From Lunularia cruciata (lineage: Eukaryota > Streptophyta > Marchantiopsida > Lunulariales > Lunulariaceae): a stretch of DNA of 64,000 nt. Positions 12,262 through 24,600 of the stretch are shown here, one piece after another. The DNA lies in NCBI GenBank assembly GCA_948567375.1, contig OX419757.1:50775665-50839664 (forward strand), given 5' to 3'. Position 1 is the first letter of the stretch. Each line of letters starts with the position of its first letter. The translations under genes and the position numbers were made by a program. A model generated the notes under the pieces. The model was not told the DNA's origin, did no database searches, and saw only the letters and a list, made by a program, of their open reading frames with translations.

Positions 12262-15025
12262 TGTGACAACCCGACAAATATCACTTTTATGATAATCAAT
12301 AAATAAAGTTTTTTGCCACAGAGATACAATTCAAAAATGGTCAAACATAAAGTAAACAGTAACAATGTAGTTCTTCTTGGTTGTGTCTTTAATCTCTCAG
12401 TTTGAACTACACCTAGAAGAGTAACAAGCATTGATCCACAGTCTTGTGACAAGTTAACAACACTCATAATCACAATACCATCAAATCTTTCCAAACAATC
12501 TTGATTGTGATGATTCAAACTCTTTCAAAGAAGCTACTTCACTATGAAATCACTTTGCCTCAGAATTTTGTTCCACCCCTCCATTGAAGACACAATTTTC
12601 TTGATCAAAATTGCTTCACATCAATCCAAGTTGCACTCCCAAGTGAAGAATACTACCAACATTACAATTCCTCACAGATCTGTCAAGGCATTGCTTTGAT
12701 TGCTATCCACTTAAGATCAAACACACAAAATTAAATAAGCATTATGGTATCCAACATCCAACAAGCTTATTGACTTGCACCTCAAAATTCTCCAAACACT
12801 CATAAACACACACACAAGATTGATACTCAAAATTAAGCTAAAATGATGAGCATTGAATTGCAGCATTGCTTTATCAACTACAAAAATATGAATATTTAAC
12901 AACAACACACTACAAATGCCTCCTTTAAATACAAAAAGCACTTCAATAGTTTCTAAAAAAATACCATTCTATCAACAACTATACCAACCTACAGATCCAA
13001 ACTAACAAACCACTTCTTCATATTTTCCTCTTCATATCTTAAATCTGTTTCTAATCCAATCCCATGTCAACCTCAACTTTGGCTTCCAAACCTGAGGTTC
13101 CTTCAAGTATTTCTCCTTCTTCGGGTCTATCGAATACTACTACTTCATCAACTATTTCTACTATCTCTTCACTCTGAATTACAATTGCAGACATGGGTAA
13201 TCTATCTACTTCTTTATCAACTAACCCACTCTTTTCTAATGTCTCAAGCAACTCACCCAAAGACACTTGCACTCCTACTTCTACAACTTTGGACTTCTTA
13301 TCCATCTTTACCTCACTATGAAGTCTATCTAAATCTGATCTAACAAAATCTAATATGAGATAGAAATTGTCTCCTACCTCTAATTTTCCTATCTACTCAA
13401 TCACTTAGACAAATCAGAAGATTGTTCACATCCACATCCTTTGCCTTCCTTCTTCTCATCTCCTGCACCAACAACTTCAACTTGTGCAGCCTTGCCTCTT
13501 CTAACTTACCCTCTGTGTCAGTACTTAGCATTGCCTTCAACTTCTTCACAACTACTCCTACTCCATCCAACTCTACACTCAAAACTATCTCCTCCCTACT
13601 TCTCTCTACTTCCAATTTGTTCTGGTACATCATCAACTCGTCCTTGAATTCAGCCTCCAATGCCTCCTTCTCTTGCACACATTGGATTAGTTGACCTTCA
13701 ACGCCTTTGAGCAGCCTCCACAATTGATCTTCCTCTTGATTACAATCTACCAACTCTCATTGCTAAGCTTGATCCTTCTTTGTTGTGCTCTTCTTCAAAC
13801 TCTCCAACTCTTGCTCCATTACTACCATAATTGCCTTTGAGTGTATGACTTCTACACAAGCATCAGCAACTTCTCATTTCATCTTCTTGATCAATACGTT
13901 CTGCTTCTTTAGTTCTTCACTCCACTTCACAAAGTTCTCTTGCAAGGTGTCAAGGCTTTTACTCCAAAGAAATGCTTCAGCCTTGGCTTCCTCTCCTTGG
14001 ATTAGCTTACTCCTTAACTTCAAGGTCTCTTCATTCCATTGCTTTACTACTTCCAACTCATCTCTCACTCCTGGATGATTCTTCTTCAGCTCCGCTTTCT
14101 TTTGCTGTAGATGCACTAACAAAGGACACATGATCTTTGATAGGTACTCAACTCCACCGTATCTTCCCTCATGATCTCTTATGTCTTTGTCTTTGGTAGG
14201 CACTTCTTTGGTTGGTGCTTTACCCCAAAGATGTGACCTTTTTTTTCTTCAATTCTTGCCATCCAAGCTCTCCTCTTCATCTTCAACTTTGCTTGGTCCT
14301 GCAACTATAGCTTGAGTGCTTCTCTTTGATCTTGCTGCTCTTGGAAATACCAAGGCAGCCTCTCCTACTCAATTTGTCTTCCAACTTGACTACAAGCAAC
14401 TCCGGACACGGCTCATCTCCTCCTTCTAGGTGATCAATCGCCTCATGAAACTCCCGCTCGCTCTTCTTCTCCAACAGTCCTTTCTCTTGATTGCTGAACT
14501 TTGGGCTCTCCTTCACTTCCACTACTAGACTCTCCACTCTATAGCATGAATTCTTCTTTTGCTCTTGAGACTTCACCCTTTGACTCCATTTCTCCTTCCA
14601 ATTCTTCCTCCAAAGACTATTCCTTCACTTCTACCGGTGTGGGCTTTGGATTTAGTCTTTGTATCTTCTAAGGTTGCATTGGCATTATTTGTCCTTTGAG
14701 TCTACTTCTCTTTCTTGGCTTGGAGATCTCCACTACCACTATCCTCTCTTTACCACTCTTCAAGTAGTAGTTGTTGCCTTCATATACCCACTTGATGCAA
14801 TATTATTCATCCACATCCGCTTCTCTTCATAAGTAGGGGTGAAAGTGGTACACCATCCGTTCTCTCTCCTCCAAGCTAAGTAGGTTCAATCCAAAGTAGA
14901 AGTGGGCTACAAAGGGTAAAAAATAGTAGGTGAGTGTAACAATATGGAGTTTAGCGACAAAGTCAATCAGGCTCACGAAGTAGCACATAAGACAAATTAG
15001 CCTAGAATATTCCGGAAGTATCTAG

Positions 15026-15220
15026 GAAGCTTCTTGGGAAGCTTCCCGATTAGCTTAGCTTGCACCTTAAGTAAGTAGCTTCTAGAAGGAAGCTTCTAGA
15101 AGCTTCTAACTAGCTTAGCTTGCACGCCAAGTATGCGGCTTCTAGAAGAAAGCTTCTTGAGAAGCTTCCTAGTTAACTTGGCTTGCACTCTAAGAAAGTG
15201 ACTTGAGGAAGCTTCTTGAG
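15026..15220 (+). promoter_or_regulatory. heat-shock-element-like clusters in the 5' LTR
   Basis: Alternating GAAnnTTC units occur in four clusters (about 15026-15045, 15080-15106, 15140-15168 and 15208-15225). The best, at 15089-15106, reads GAAgcTTCtaGAAgcTTC, four perfect alternating units. This is the consensus bound by heat shock factors, and the clusters lie upstream of the TATA-like box, as expected for a U3 enhancer. Activity is inferred from sequence only. Confidence 0.6.
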
Positions 15221-15248
15221 AAGCTTCTCAAGGGCCTTGTATGCTACC

Positions 15249-15255
15249 TATAAAT
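15249..15255 (+). promoter_or_regulatory. TATA-like box of the chromovirus 5' LTR
   Basis: TATAAAT lies about 105 bp before the LTR end, downstream of the GAA/TTC clusters. It is conserved in the 3' LTR at 20448-20454. Confidence 0.55.
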
Positions 15256-15360
15256 ACCAAAGCCAAAGCTCATGCTAGGCATTTGGAGTTTTCCCTCATT
15301 CAAGTGTCCCAATGTGAGTTTCCATCTCCTCTTTCTCTCCTCGGTTTTGGTCTTTTACAT

Positions 15361-15371
15361 TGGTATCAGAG
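15361..15371 (+). other. primer-binding site (tRNA-iMet type)
   Basis: TGGTATCAGAG follows the 5' LTR by one base. It is complementary to the 3' end of plant initiator tRNA-Met, the usual primer of many plant LTR elements. Confidence 0.85.
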
Positions 15372-16996
15372 TAGGAATGGGATGGATGGAATTTATGGAC
15401 CACCAAATCTACTTCCGCCAAACCATTGGGACTTTCATGTCCACATATTACCAAAGCATCGTTTCACACAATTCATCACCTCACGCTTTGGGTAGGATTT
15501 TCTATATATGATCACCGTGTCAGAGGAACCCTTGATACTTCCAGTTGTAACTTATGGAGAATGGTGGACGTGTTGTATCTATGTGTTAATCAACTAAATA
15601 AATTGAGGGTAGTGGAGTAGAGTAGTAGTAGCAATGGCGGCAATACCGGATGTTATCCTTGCAATGCAACAACAAATCGAGCATCTTACTCGATTGTTGG
15701 ATGAACAAGACCAGCAACGACAAGGACAGATAGACAGAGCGCCAGTTCAAGATGGAGAAGATTGCATTCGATTTCCAAAACCCAAGGTGTTTGAAGGCAA
15801 GAATCTTCCAAGCACAATGGAGAATTTTGTGTTTGACTGTGAATGTTACTTTGAAGCCACCAATCTTCAAGACAAGCGGAAACAAATTCTCTTGGCTTCT
15901 AGCCAGTTGGATGGCATGGCAAAACTTTGGTGGCGATTTTGAGTAGAAAGAGCTTAACGACAAATTGTTACACCAATTTTGACATGGGCAGAATTCAAGG
16001 ATGCAATACTTGGTCAATTTTAGACTATAAATGCCACCCGAGCTGCATGAGATAAATTGGCAGAGTTGAGGCAGATTGGCTCAGTGAGAAGCTACATCAC
16101 ACAATTTCAGTATATCATCATGCAAATACCAGATATCCAAGAAGGTGAAGTTCTGGATCGATTTGTGCGAGGATTGAGTCACAAACCAAATTGGAGGTGA
16201 CCGTGCGAGAGCCACAAAATGTAGAAGAAGCCATGCAATTGGTTGAGCGTTTTGATTCCTTAGTTGCGACAACTTAGTCTTGACCTCGACCTACACAAAA
16301 CCTACCAGTACCACGAGTGGAAGAACCGGTACCAATGGAGATTGATGCTATCCAACGAAGATCACTTGGCACAGCAGATAAAGAAAGATTACGACAAAAT
16401 GGAGGTTGCTTTTATTGTCGCCAAGTTGGACATTGCATTGCTGAATGTCCACTTAGGAATGGGCGACCTCAACAAGTTGCCCAGATGGAGTTTGTGGAAC
16501 AGAATGATCATGGAAACAAAGAATCCCAGTAGGAGATTTTGAGCCACCTACTGGGAGCTTGATTAGTTCCAATGGGATTGAAGGCTCGACCTATGCAAGT
16601 TTGCTTCACTTGCAAGGTACGATATCTAATCGAGGTTGTAGGATTTTGGTTGATTCTAGAAGTTCAGAGAATTGCATATCTATGCAAGTAGCAAAGGAAT
16701 TGGGTATTCCTATCAAGCCAGTGATTGGAAGTAGTTTGATGATGGTGGATGGTAGAAAAGGTTCTGCATCCCGCACCTCGCATCTTGTTACCTTCAAGAT
16801 TGGGAAGGAGTATTTGGAGTGTATGAGGTTTGTAGTGGCACCTCTACACTATGATATCATTCTGGGTCTACCTTGGCTTGAACGTCATAAGGTTCAATTT
16901 GATTGGACCCTACGTCAAATTCAAGTACAACACCAAGGTAGGAATTTCCGATTAGGTTGTCTGGCACCTCTGAGTAAGACACCTAAGAATAGTCAG

Positions 16997-17176
16997 TCCC
17001 AAGATGGGAAGTTTGTTGAGAAGGTAGCCATAGAGAAAATCTGGAAGGGAGATGAGTCCCAAGATGGGAAGTTTGCCAAGAAGGCAACCATGGAGCAAGC
17101 TTGGAAGAGAGATGAGTCCCTGGAAGGGAAGTTTATTAATGAAGCAGCCATAGAGCAAGCTTTGGAGGAAGATAAG
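16997..17176 (+). repeat. three 60-bp tandem repeats in the chromovirus
   Basis: Three in-register 20-residue repeats start at 16997, 17057 and 17117, each beginning S(Q/L)(D/E)GKF and rich in charged residues. They lie between the protease and reverse transcriptase regions, where gypsy polyproteins often have a variable linker. Probably slippage or unequal-crossover expansion. Confidence 0.8.
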
Positions 17177-20133
17177 TCTGTATTTGCGATGTGGATCAAG
17201 CCGATTGCACAAGAACAATCTGAGGAGGGCCAGCTGCCGCATCAAGCAACGGTTGATCGGATAGTTTAGGAGTTTGCAGATGTGTTTCTGGATGATCTGC
17301 CAAAGGGATTACCCTCTGATTGAGGTATGCCCTTCAAGATCAAGTTATTGCTAGGGAGTACTCCAGTGAGTATACCAATCAATCGGCTCTCACCAAAGGA
17401 GTTGGAGGAGTTGCGAACAACACTTACAGAGTTGTTGGAGAAGGATTTCATACGACATAGTACCTCTCCGTGGGGAGCATCGGTACTATTTGTTCCAAAG
17501 AAGGATGGAGGACTTCGTTTCTATATTGATTACCGTGGGCTCAGTAAGCAAACCGTGAAGAATGCATATCCCTTGCCTTGGATTGATGACCTGCTTGATC
17601 AATTAAGTGGAGCACGCTACTTTTCCAAGCTAGATCTTCGTAGCGGCTATTGGCAAATTCCTATTGAAGGAGAGGACGTGCAAAAGACTACCTTTCGTAC
17701 AAGGTATGGACATTTTGAATGGAGAGTTCTACCTTTTGGACTCACTAATGCTCCAGCAGTCTTCATGGATCAGATGCATCGGGTGTTGGAGGGACTATTG
17801 GATCAGTCCGTGGTAGTGTTCTTAGATGATATCTTAATCTATAGTAGGACAGAGGCAGAACACAGGAATCATGTGCAAGAAGTCCTAAGATGACTACGAC
17901 AGTGGAAATTTTACTACAAGAAGTCAAAGTGTGCTTTTTGGCAAAAGGAGGTTACCTTCTTGGGTCATAAGATCTCATCAGAGGGGATCAAGATGGAAGA
18001 AGAGAAGATCAAGGCCATTACTAATTGGCCTACCCCGAAGGATGCTACCGAAGTACAAGCATTCAATGGATTGGCCAGTTTTTACCGATGATTCATCCAC
18101 TATTATGCTCACATGGCTGCACCATTGACTGGCCTCTTGGGAAAGAACTTGAGCTTCCAATGGACCACCAAGCATGAAGAAGCATTCCAGAAGTTAAAGC
18201 ATATGGTGTCTTCAAGATCCATTCTTCAACCATATGATCCTCAACTACCTTGTGTGGTTGATTTTGATGCTTCTAACTTTGCAATTGGAGTTGTGTTGCA
18301 ACAAGAATTTCCAGATGGACTACATCCTATTGCCTTTGTGTCTCGCCGACTAAATACAGTTGAAAGAAATTACTCTGCTTGAGATCGGGAACAACTTGCA
18401 ATGGTATATGCCACCAAGGTATGGAGGCATTATCTCTTGGGGAAACAAGTGATCATGCGAACTGATCACAAGCCATTGTTGCAGACCTTACACCTAGAGC
18501 ACATGAAGAGTCGACATCATCGATGGGAAGAGCAACTCCAATTGTTCGACATCAAACTTGAGTACAAACCAGGTTGGTTCCATGTCATCCCTAATGCTCT
18601 ATCACAACGACCTAATTTGAAGTCTCTTCCTCTCATCGCGGCAGCAATTACGACGGTGTCAATTGATCCCAAGATTCATAACAAGTTTTGGTTAGCTCTA
18701 CAATAAGATCCCTTCTTCCAAATGGGTACATGGTCGGCTAACAACAGGTGACAAGGAGTACAACACCTTCTCCTTCAAGGAAGGACTTTTATTCCATGTA
18801 GACCGGATCTATGTTCCAACCAAAGGTGATCTTTGACTTGTGCGCCTTCAAGAAGCCCATGATTTACCCATCACTGGTCACATGGGTGTGGACAAGACCT
18901 TGGGTACCCTCCAACGTCAATGGTGGTGGCCCAACATGACACGGGATGTTCGAGAATTTGTCCGATCATGTGAGAGCTGCCAACGTAACAAGGCCAGCAA
19001 CCAAAAGCCGAGTGGACTCCTTCAACCGCTTGCCATTCCATCAGCTTGTTGGGAGCATGTGAGCTTGGATCTCATCATATCCTTGCCTCGTGGTGTTTGT
19101 GGATAAGCTTAGTAAGCAAATCCACTTGGCACCAACCTGTGATACTATGGATGCTCCAACCTTAGCGCAAATCTACTTCGACAATGTCTTCAAGCATCAT
19201 GGAATGCCACGTGTACTCATCTCCAACCATGATCCTTGCTTTACCGAGAAGTTTTGGCAAGCACTCTTTCAGATACTTGGCACCAAGCTTGCTTTGTCCA
19301 CGGCCTATCATCCTCAAACTGATGGACAATCCGAACGTGCAAATCATACATTGGAGGATATGTTGCGTGCCTTTGTCAATGTCCACCATACCAATTGGGA
19401 TGAATGTCTTGCCGCTGCTGAATTTTCCTACAACAATTCCAAACAGGCAAGCACCGGATTCTCTCCTTTCTTTCTCAATTTTGGCCAAGATCCGCTTGTT
19501 CCAAATTCTCTTCTTGCTTCCCCTCCATCTCAGGTTCCTCATACTTCCACATTCCTGACCACTATATCCCAATCTCTCCAACAAGCCAAGTCTCACCTCC
19601 TTGTTGCTCAAAATTGCCAAAAACAATATGCGGACCACCATCGTCGAGATCTCACCTTCGAAGTCGGTGATAAAGTCATGCTATCCTTTAGTAACCTCCC
19701 TCTCCTACTTGATACCCAAGTTCATAAACTTGCTCCTAATTGGATAGGACCCTTTGATATCACCCAAATTGTCTCTCCTGTTGCTTATCGTCTTGCCTTG
19801 CCTTGTCACATGCGTATCCATCCTGTCTTTCATGTTTCCAAGTTGAAATCCTTTGTTCCTAACCCCTCTTCCTTTTCCTCTTGAGTCTAACCTCCCCCTC
19901 TTCCTATCCCTATCAATGATCAAGAGGAGTACAAAGTTGATCGTATCCTTGCGTGTCGCCACATTCAATGAGGCTGTCGCCAACATATGGAGTACAAGGT
20001 CCTTTGGAAAGGGTATCCCCTTCATTATGCCACCTGGGAACCTCTTTCTCACCTTTACAATGCACATACGGCCATCCAAGAATTCAAAGCTTCACTGGCG
20101 ACGAGGACGTCGCCAACTAGCGGCGGGGGAATA

Positions 20134-20558
20134 TGTAACAATATGGAGTTTAGCAACGAAGTTAGTCAGGCTCACGAAGTAGCACATACAACAAATTAGC
20201 CTAGAATATTCCGGAAGTATCTAGGAAGCTTCTTGGGAAGCTTCCCGATTAGCTTAGCTTGCACCTTAAGTAAGTAGCTTCTAGAAGGAAGCTTCTAAAA
20301 GCTTCCAACTAGCTTAGCTTGCACGCCAAGTAGGCAACTTCTAGAAGGAAGCTTCTTAAGAAGCTTCCTAGTTAACTTGGCTTGCACTCTAAAAAAGTGG
20401 CTTGAGGAAGCTTCTTGAGAAGCTTCTCAAGGGCCTTGTATGCTACCTATAAATACCAAAGCCAAAGCTCATGCTAGGCATTTGGAGTTTTCCCTCATTC
20501 AAGTGTCCCAATGTGAGTTTCCATCTCCTATTTCTCTCCTTGGTTTTGGTCTTTTACA
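20134..20558 (+). repeat. 3' LTR of the chromovirus
   Basis: Partner of the LTR at 14935-15359, preceded by a purine-rich tract. The GAA/TTC clusters are kept but some units are changed. Confidence 0.92.
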
Positions 20559-21643
20559 TGCAGCATATCCATTCTCCAACTAGTAATCATCTACTCGACT
20601 CGTTGGTGCAAACACTTTGCCCAGTCTATTGCCTCTCTTGCAAATATTTGGTGGAAGAATACTACTTGCTGCATCATTACATGGGTGGTTTTCTCTGGCT
20701 TAAACATAGTCACCATTGTGTTGACAACATTATAGCTATCCACCTTGTATTTGATCTTGGTACGGGGTCTATTGAAAGAACTCCTCACCTTGGTAGTTTC
20801 TTCAAAAGACTCACACTTCCGATAAAAGGTGACACCTCCTACTTCCCCTACTTCTCTCCTTAAGACTAATCTCCAATCCAACTCAGTCCTTCAAGCTGGA
20901 TTTTCTCTCTTCCCATGCTTAGGCTCATCTATGCAATTGTTGGCACTGATTTCTGCCATGAACCCTAAAAAGCTCAAATTCCAATTCCATGCCAAAAATG
21001 TGATGCAAAGTCTGGTTAAGACTTTGATCCTTGTCACTACATCTAATTGACAGATTTCCAGACCCCTCATTGCATTCTATTATTTCCCTTCAAGGCCCAC
21101 CATCATGTGCTTCCTCACTCTCTATTTATGAAAGATCAAACCCAAGACTTAAACCCACTCCTCTTGCGTGCTCACAGTTTGCATTCCTTTGGGAGGACTC
21201 TAAATAGGAACAAGATATCGTCTAGACATTGCAGTGCTTCCTCATAAAAATCTTAGTTTTATAGTCCTTTGCTGATTGGGCATTCTTCAATTGATTCTTT
21301 GTTTACCCACCAATTCTACGGGTTGGTTTCTTGTCACTCTCAAGGTCACCTTGATCCCAAGGTAGGCACTTTCTTCCCAAGTACTTTCTTGATTGGCTGA
21401 ACCTGAGGAAAGTTGTTACAGGTTCTTTAGATCAGGTTGCGCATCCCGATATGAAGTCTTCTATCTTTGGCTTCCTACTTTTGCCTGCTTGACCCAAGTC
21501 CTTTTGACTCTGACCTGAGGTCAACTTTGGGTGTACACCAGATACCCAATTCTTCAGGTTTCTTCCCTGTTTAGCCTTCCTTTGGCTTTACCAATGCACT
21601 TCTTCTTAAAAAAAAAATTTAAATGAAAAATATGGGTACCACA

Positions 21644-21648
21644 CCTTT
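21644..21648. repeat. target site duplication of unit C (right), CCTTT
   Basis: Matches ACTTT at 12257-12261 in four of five bases. Confidence 0.6.
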
Positions 21649-24600
21649 GGCCTAGAAACCTTTTAGAGTTATTATAGTTTTGCAACCAAAGATCTTTGAA
21701 TATAACTTTACCAAGGTAAATGAAAAATTGGGTAGTTGAGTTGACCAAGAATGTGTAGGCAGTTCTTAATTACATATTAGGATACAATAAGGTAGGATTA
21801 GTGATGAATGATAAAGGTATAAGGAGAATATTTTTAACATCCCTCAACCATTGATTATCTTTATTGAGAAGTAGGAATACATATATATGGGTTGCAACCC
21901 AATGTAAGTTTATTCTCTTTCTCATAATTGAACTTTTAGTGCAAGGACCTCCATGATCCTTAGTTTGATTTTCTATACTTTGTGTTCTTTATTTGCATGC
22001 TTGGTAGAGTAGAGGTGAGGAACAACATAGTAGGAATGTGTGCTTGAGTACCTATCAAGGAATTCACATTATCCCAATGCAAGATATCCCTAGAGTTCCA
22101 AAGATAAAAAACAATGTAGAGAATGGTTCTAGGAGTATTGGAGCATTGGAAGTACCACTGACGAGAAAGCCAGTAGATAGAAATTTTCATGATTTTGTTA
22201 GGATTGCTCTTGTTCAGAAGGGTAGCACACAGTCAACAACATCATTAGAGTGATAAGACTTTGTGATTGTATTGACCTTTGGGGTGGAACCTATCTTTGG
22301 GGTGAAATGGCTCTTTAGGAGGAAGTGCACTTTTGCATGAAGTGACCCATCACCTTTAGGAGTCTATTTGGACTAGATCTTTCATGAGAGTGATTGTAAT
22401 TTCTTTTTTGTATTGCACCATAGTGGGTGACACTACTCTCTTTTAGGAGTGGTTCTTGCTCTAGAGGTTAAACATGCAACAACACACAAATTATGACATT
22501 GTGGCACTTTTTCTTCAATTCTAGTTATTTTTGACATGTTCTTATCATTTATATTATTAGTATTTCAACACTAGGATGTTACACAAATACTTTCTGAGTT
22601 ATGCAAAATGGGAGAGTTGAAACTTCTTCAACTATTTTGGACTGCATTGATAAGCAACACTCTTGCATCATAGGGAAATTGTTCAAAGTTGTGAATCCTC
22701 AAGCTCTCCACAAACAAGTTGGCAGGTATCATACAAGCTGAGGTGTGGAATTGTGGGATTTTTAGACCACCTTTTCCTTGTTTGAATATAATTTAGGTTT
22801 GATCCTTTTGCAATCTAAGCTAACAATCATTTTAGAAAACACATAAAAATAACATATCAATAATTGATTTGTCTACTTGTTAAACAATACTCAGTTTAGT
22901 ATTGAACTTGGGCTTGTATTTGGATGGCCTTTGAGTACCAAATAACAACTCTATACTCTCCCCAAATATAATATCTATATCTTTTATATAGTAATTATTA
23001 TATATATTGTATAAAATAATTATTTACTTACACATATCAATTTTCTCATTATAATTAAGATACATCTGTTGAGAAATAGTGAATAAAATAAAATAGAAAA
23101 CAATATTTGATTTCTTTTCAAAATATTACACTCTTTAGTTATTAAATATAAAGAAATTATATAACATGAGATTTCCTTACCATCCAAATACCTAAAAAAT
23201 GTACACAATATGGTTTTTTTAAATCTCTCACAAAATACAAAGTATCTATCAACCTTCATTCTTTATTTAGTGCTTAATTCAAAGGTGGATTTTTTGACAA
23301 ACAAACCAAGAGCTTGTCATCCTTTCTTTACCAAATCCTTGAAAGAGTTGCATTACTCCATCTGGAAAATACCAAAATTCATTTAAAAAATTCCTTACTT
23401 TTGAAATACCTAAAACAAATATATGATATACTTTCTTAAAAATCTCTCACAACTTATAAGGTGTTTATCAACTTTCACTATTTTTTGATTGCTTAATCTT
23501 TGAAATAGTTGCTTTATTCCATATAGTAGAAACCAAAGTTCATTAAAAAAAATTTCTTGCTCTATATATTTATACCTCTCCATCTTTTACTCAAAATTTG
23601 GATTATTTGGTAAATATAATATATTCAATATTCTAAAGCAAAAACTGGATATTCAAACCAAGAATCCACTTTCCATATCTCATCTAGTATAGAAATTTTT
23701 GCTTTTCAAGTAATATAATAATTTTATCAGAAATATCAAAGTAAGAAAGATTAAATATTTATGTTGTTTTGCATGCTACAATAACATTGAGCATTTGATC
23801 TTGGGGGTATCCTAAAATATCGACAAAACAAATTTATACCGAAGCTGATTTCCATGAACTAAAATATTCCTGAATATCAACGGTCAAATTTTATCTTTTA
23901 ATAATTTAATAAACATCCTTGGATTCGTTTAACCATGTAGGTTGAATTTATCTTCAATTGAGAGAGATTATCGCATTTCCATGAATACGCTATCAGAGAA
24001 TTCCAAAAGTACTAATATGTTTCATCCTTGCAACATGTATCAAGTCCCAAGTCATACTCATTCAACCCCATTAAGAGTGGTTCTTTCCACTGAAAATATC
24101 CGCAAAATCCAATCTCACAAGATATTCATTAGATTGAGAGAACAGATGGTTAGTCTGAGGAAAAAGTGACAGTTAGAAACAGTTAATAATATTAAATATA
24201 CTTTAAAATTTTACGTGAAATTTTTTTTAAGAAATAACTGAATAACTGGAATGGAGTACTTGCTCTTATAATTTACTTTACGTGTATGTTTGAAAAGCCA
24301 ATATATTTTGGTATTTTGTTCCTTTCTATTTAATTTTCCAATTTAAACCGTTTATCTTAGAAACACTTTTTGGATGGAATGTGGATGAGGTTAAATTGAA
24401 ATTTCATTTCCCTGCATTGCACATCCATTTCTTCGTAGTCTCCGCTTATCTGTGTGTTTTTATTGTTTGGCGGTCGTACAAGAGAATAAGTATCCGGTGT
24501 TTATTATGAACAAACGGCAAGAGTAAAAAAATAAATTGTACGTTTCACATATGAAATTTAGATATTCATGTCTAGTTATAGCTGAATATTACCTGCAAGC

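Larger units (their letters stand above)
14935..15359 (+). repeat. 5' LTR of the chromovirus
   Basis: It runs from TGTAACAATATGG to GGTCTTTTACA and matches 20134-20558 with a few percent divergence. A TATA-like TATAAAT lies at 15249-15255. Upstream of it are four clusters of alternating GAA/TTC units. Confidence 0.92.
14935..20558 (+). mobile_element. Ty3/gypsy chromovirus (Tcn1-like), nested in unit C (fossil)
   Basis: Two LTRs of about 425 bp start TGTAACA and end TTTTACA. A primer-binding site matching initiator tRNA-Met (TGGTATCAGAG) starts at 15361, and a purine-rich tract precedes the 3' LTR. Parts in order: gag (about 15634-16340), CCHC knuckle (16407-16448), protease region (about 16580-16900), reverse transcriptase with [10 protein letters not shown] (about 17400-17890), RNase H (about 18240-18620), integrase with an HHCC-type zinc region and core (about 18840-19500), GPF/Y-like region, and a chromodomain (about 19930-20090, YKVLWKGYP). 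Order and chromodomain place it among chromoviruses; the Tcn1 lineage is my best guess. The LTRs differ at about 17-20 positions by eye (4-5%), so it is fairly young. No matching target duplication was found. Broken, several breaks. Confidence 0.9.
12262..21643 (-). mobile_element. unit C: TG...CA ORF-bearing element split by a chromovirus (fossil)
   Basis: The left end (TGTGACAACC) and right end (GGTACCACA) match those of unit B. Without the inserted gypsy element the unit is about 3.76 kb (12262-14934 plus 20559-21643). On the - strand it holds sequence related to unit B's first frame (in 20559-21050), then a coiled-coil region (14203-13397) and an acidic frame (13305-13051). The flanks carry a 5-bp duplication with one mismatch. 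An insertion of one element into another is the plain reading. Broken, many breaks. Confidence 0.7.

Noticed and set aside
19162-19641. 159-codon frame on the - strand
   Set aside because: It is the reverse of the chromovirus integrase region and has no independent protein features.
23942-24169. 75-codon open frame starting with ATG
   Set aside because: No homology I recognise, AT-rich surroundings and no splice or promoter context; chance is the simplest explanation.
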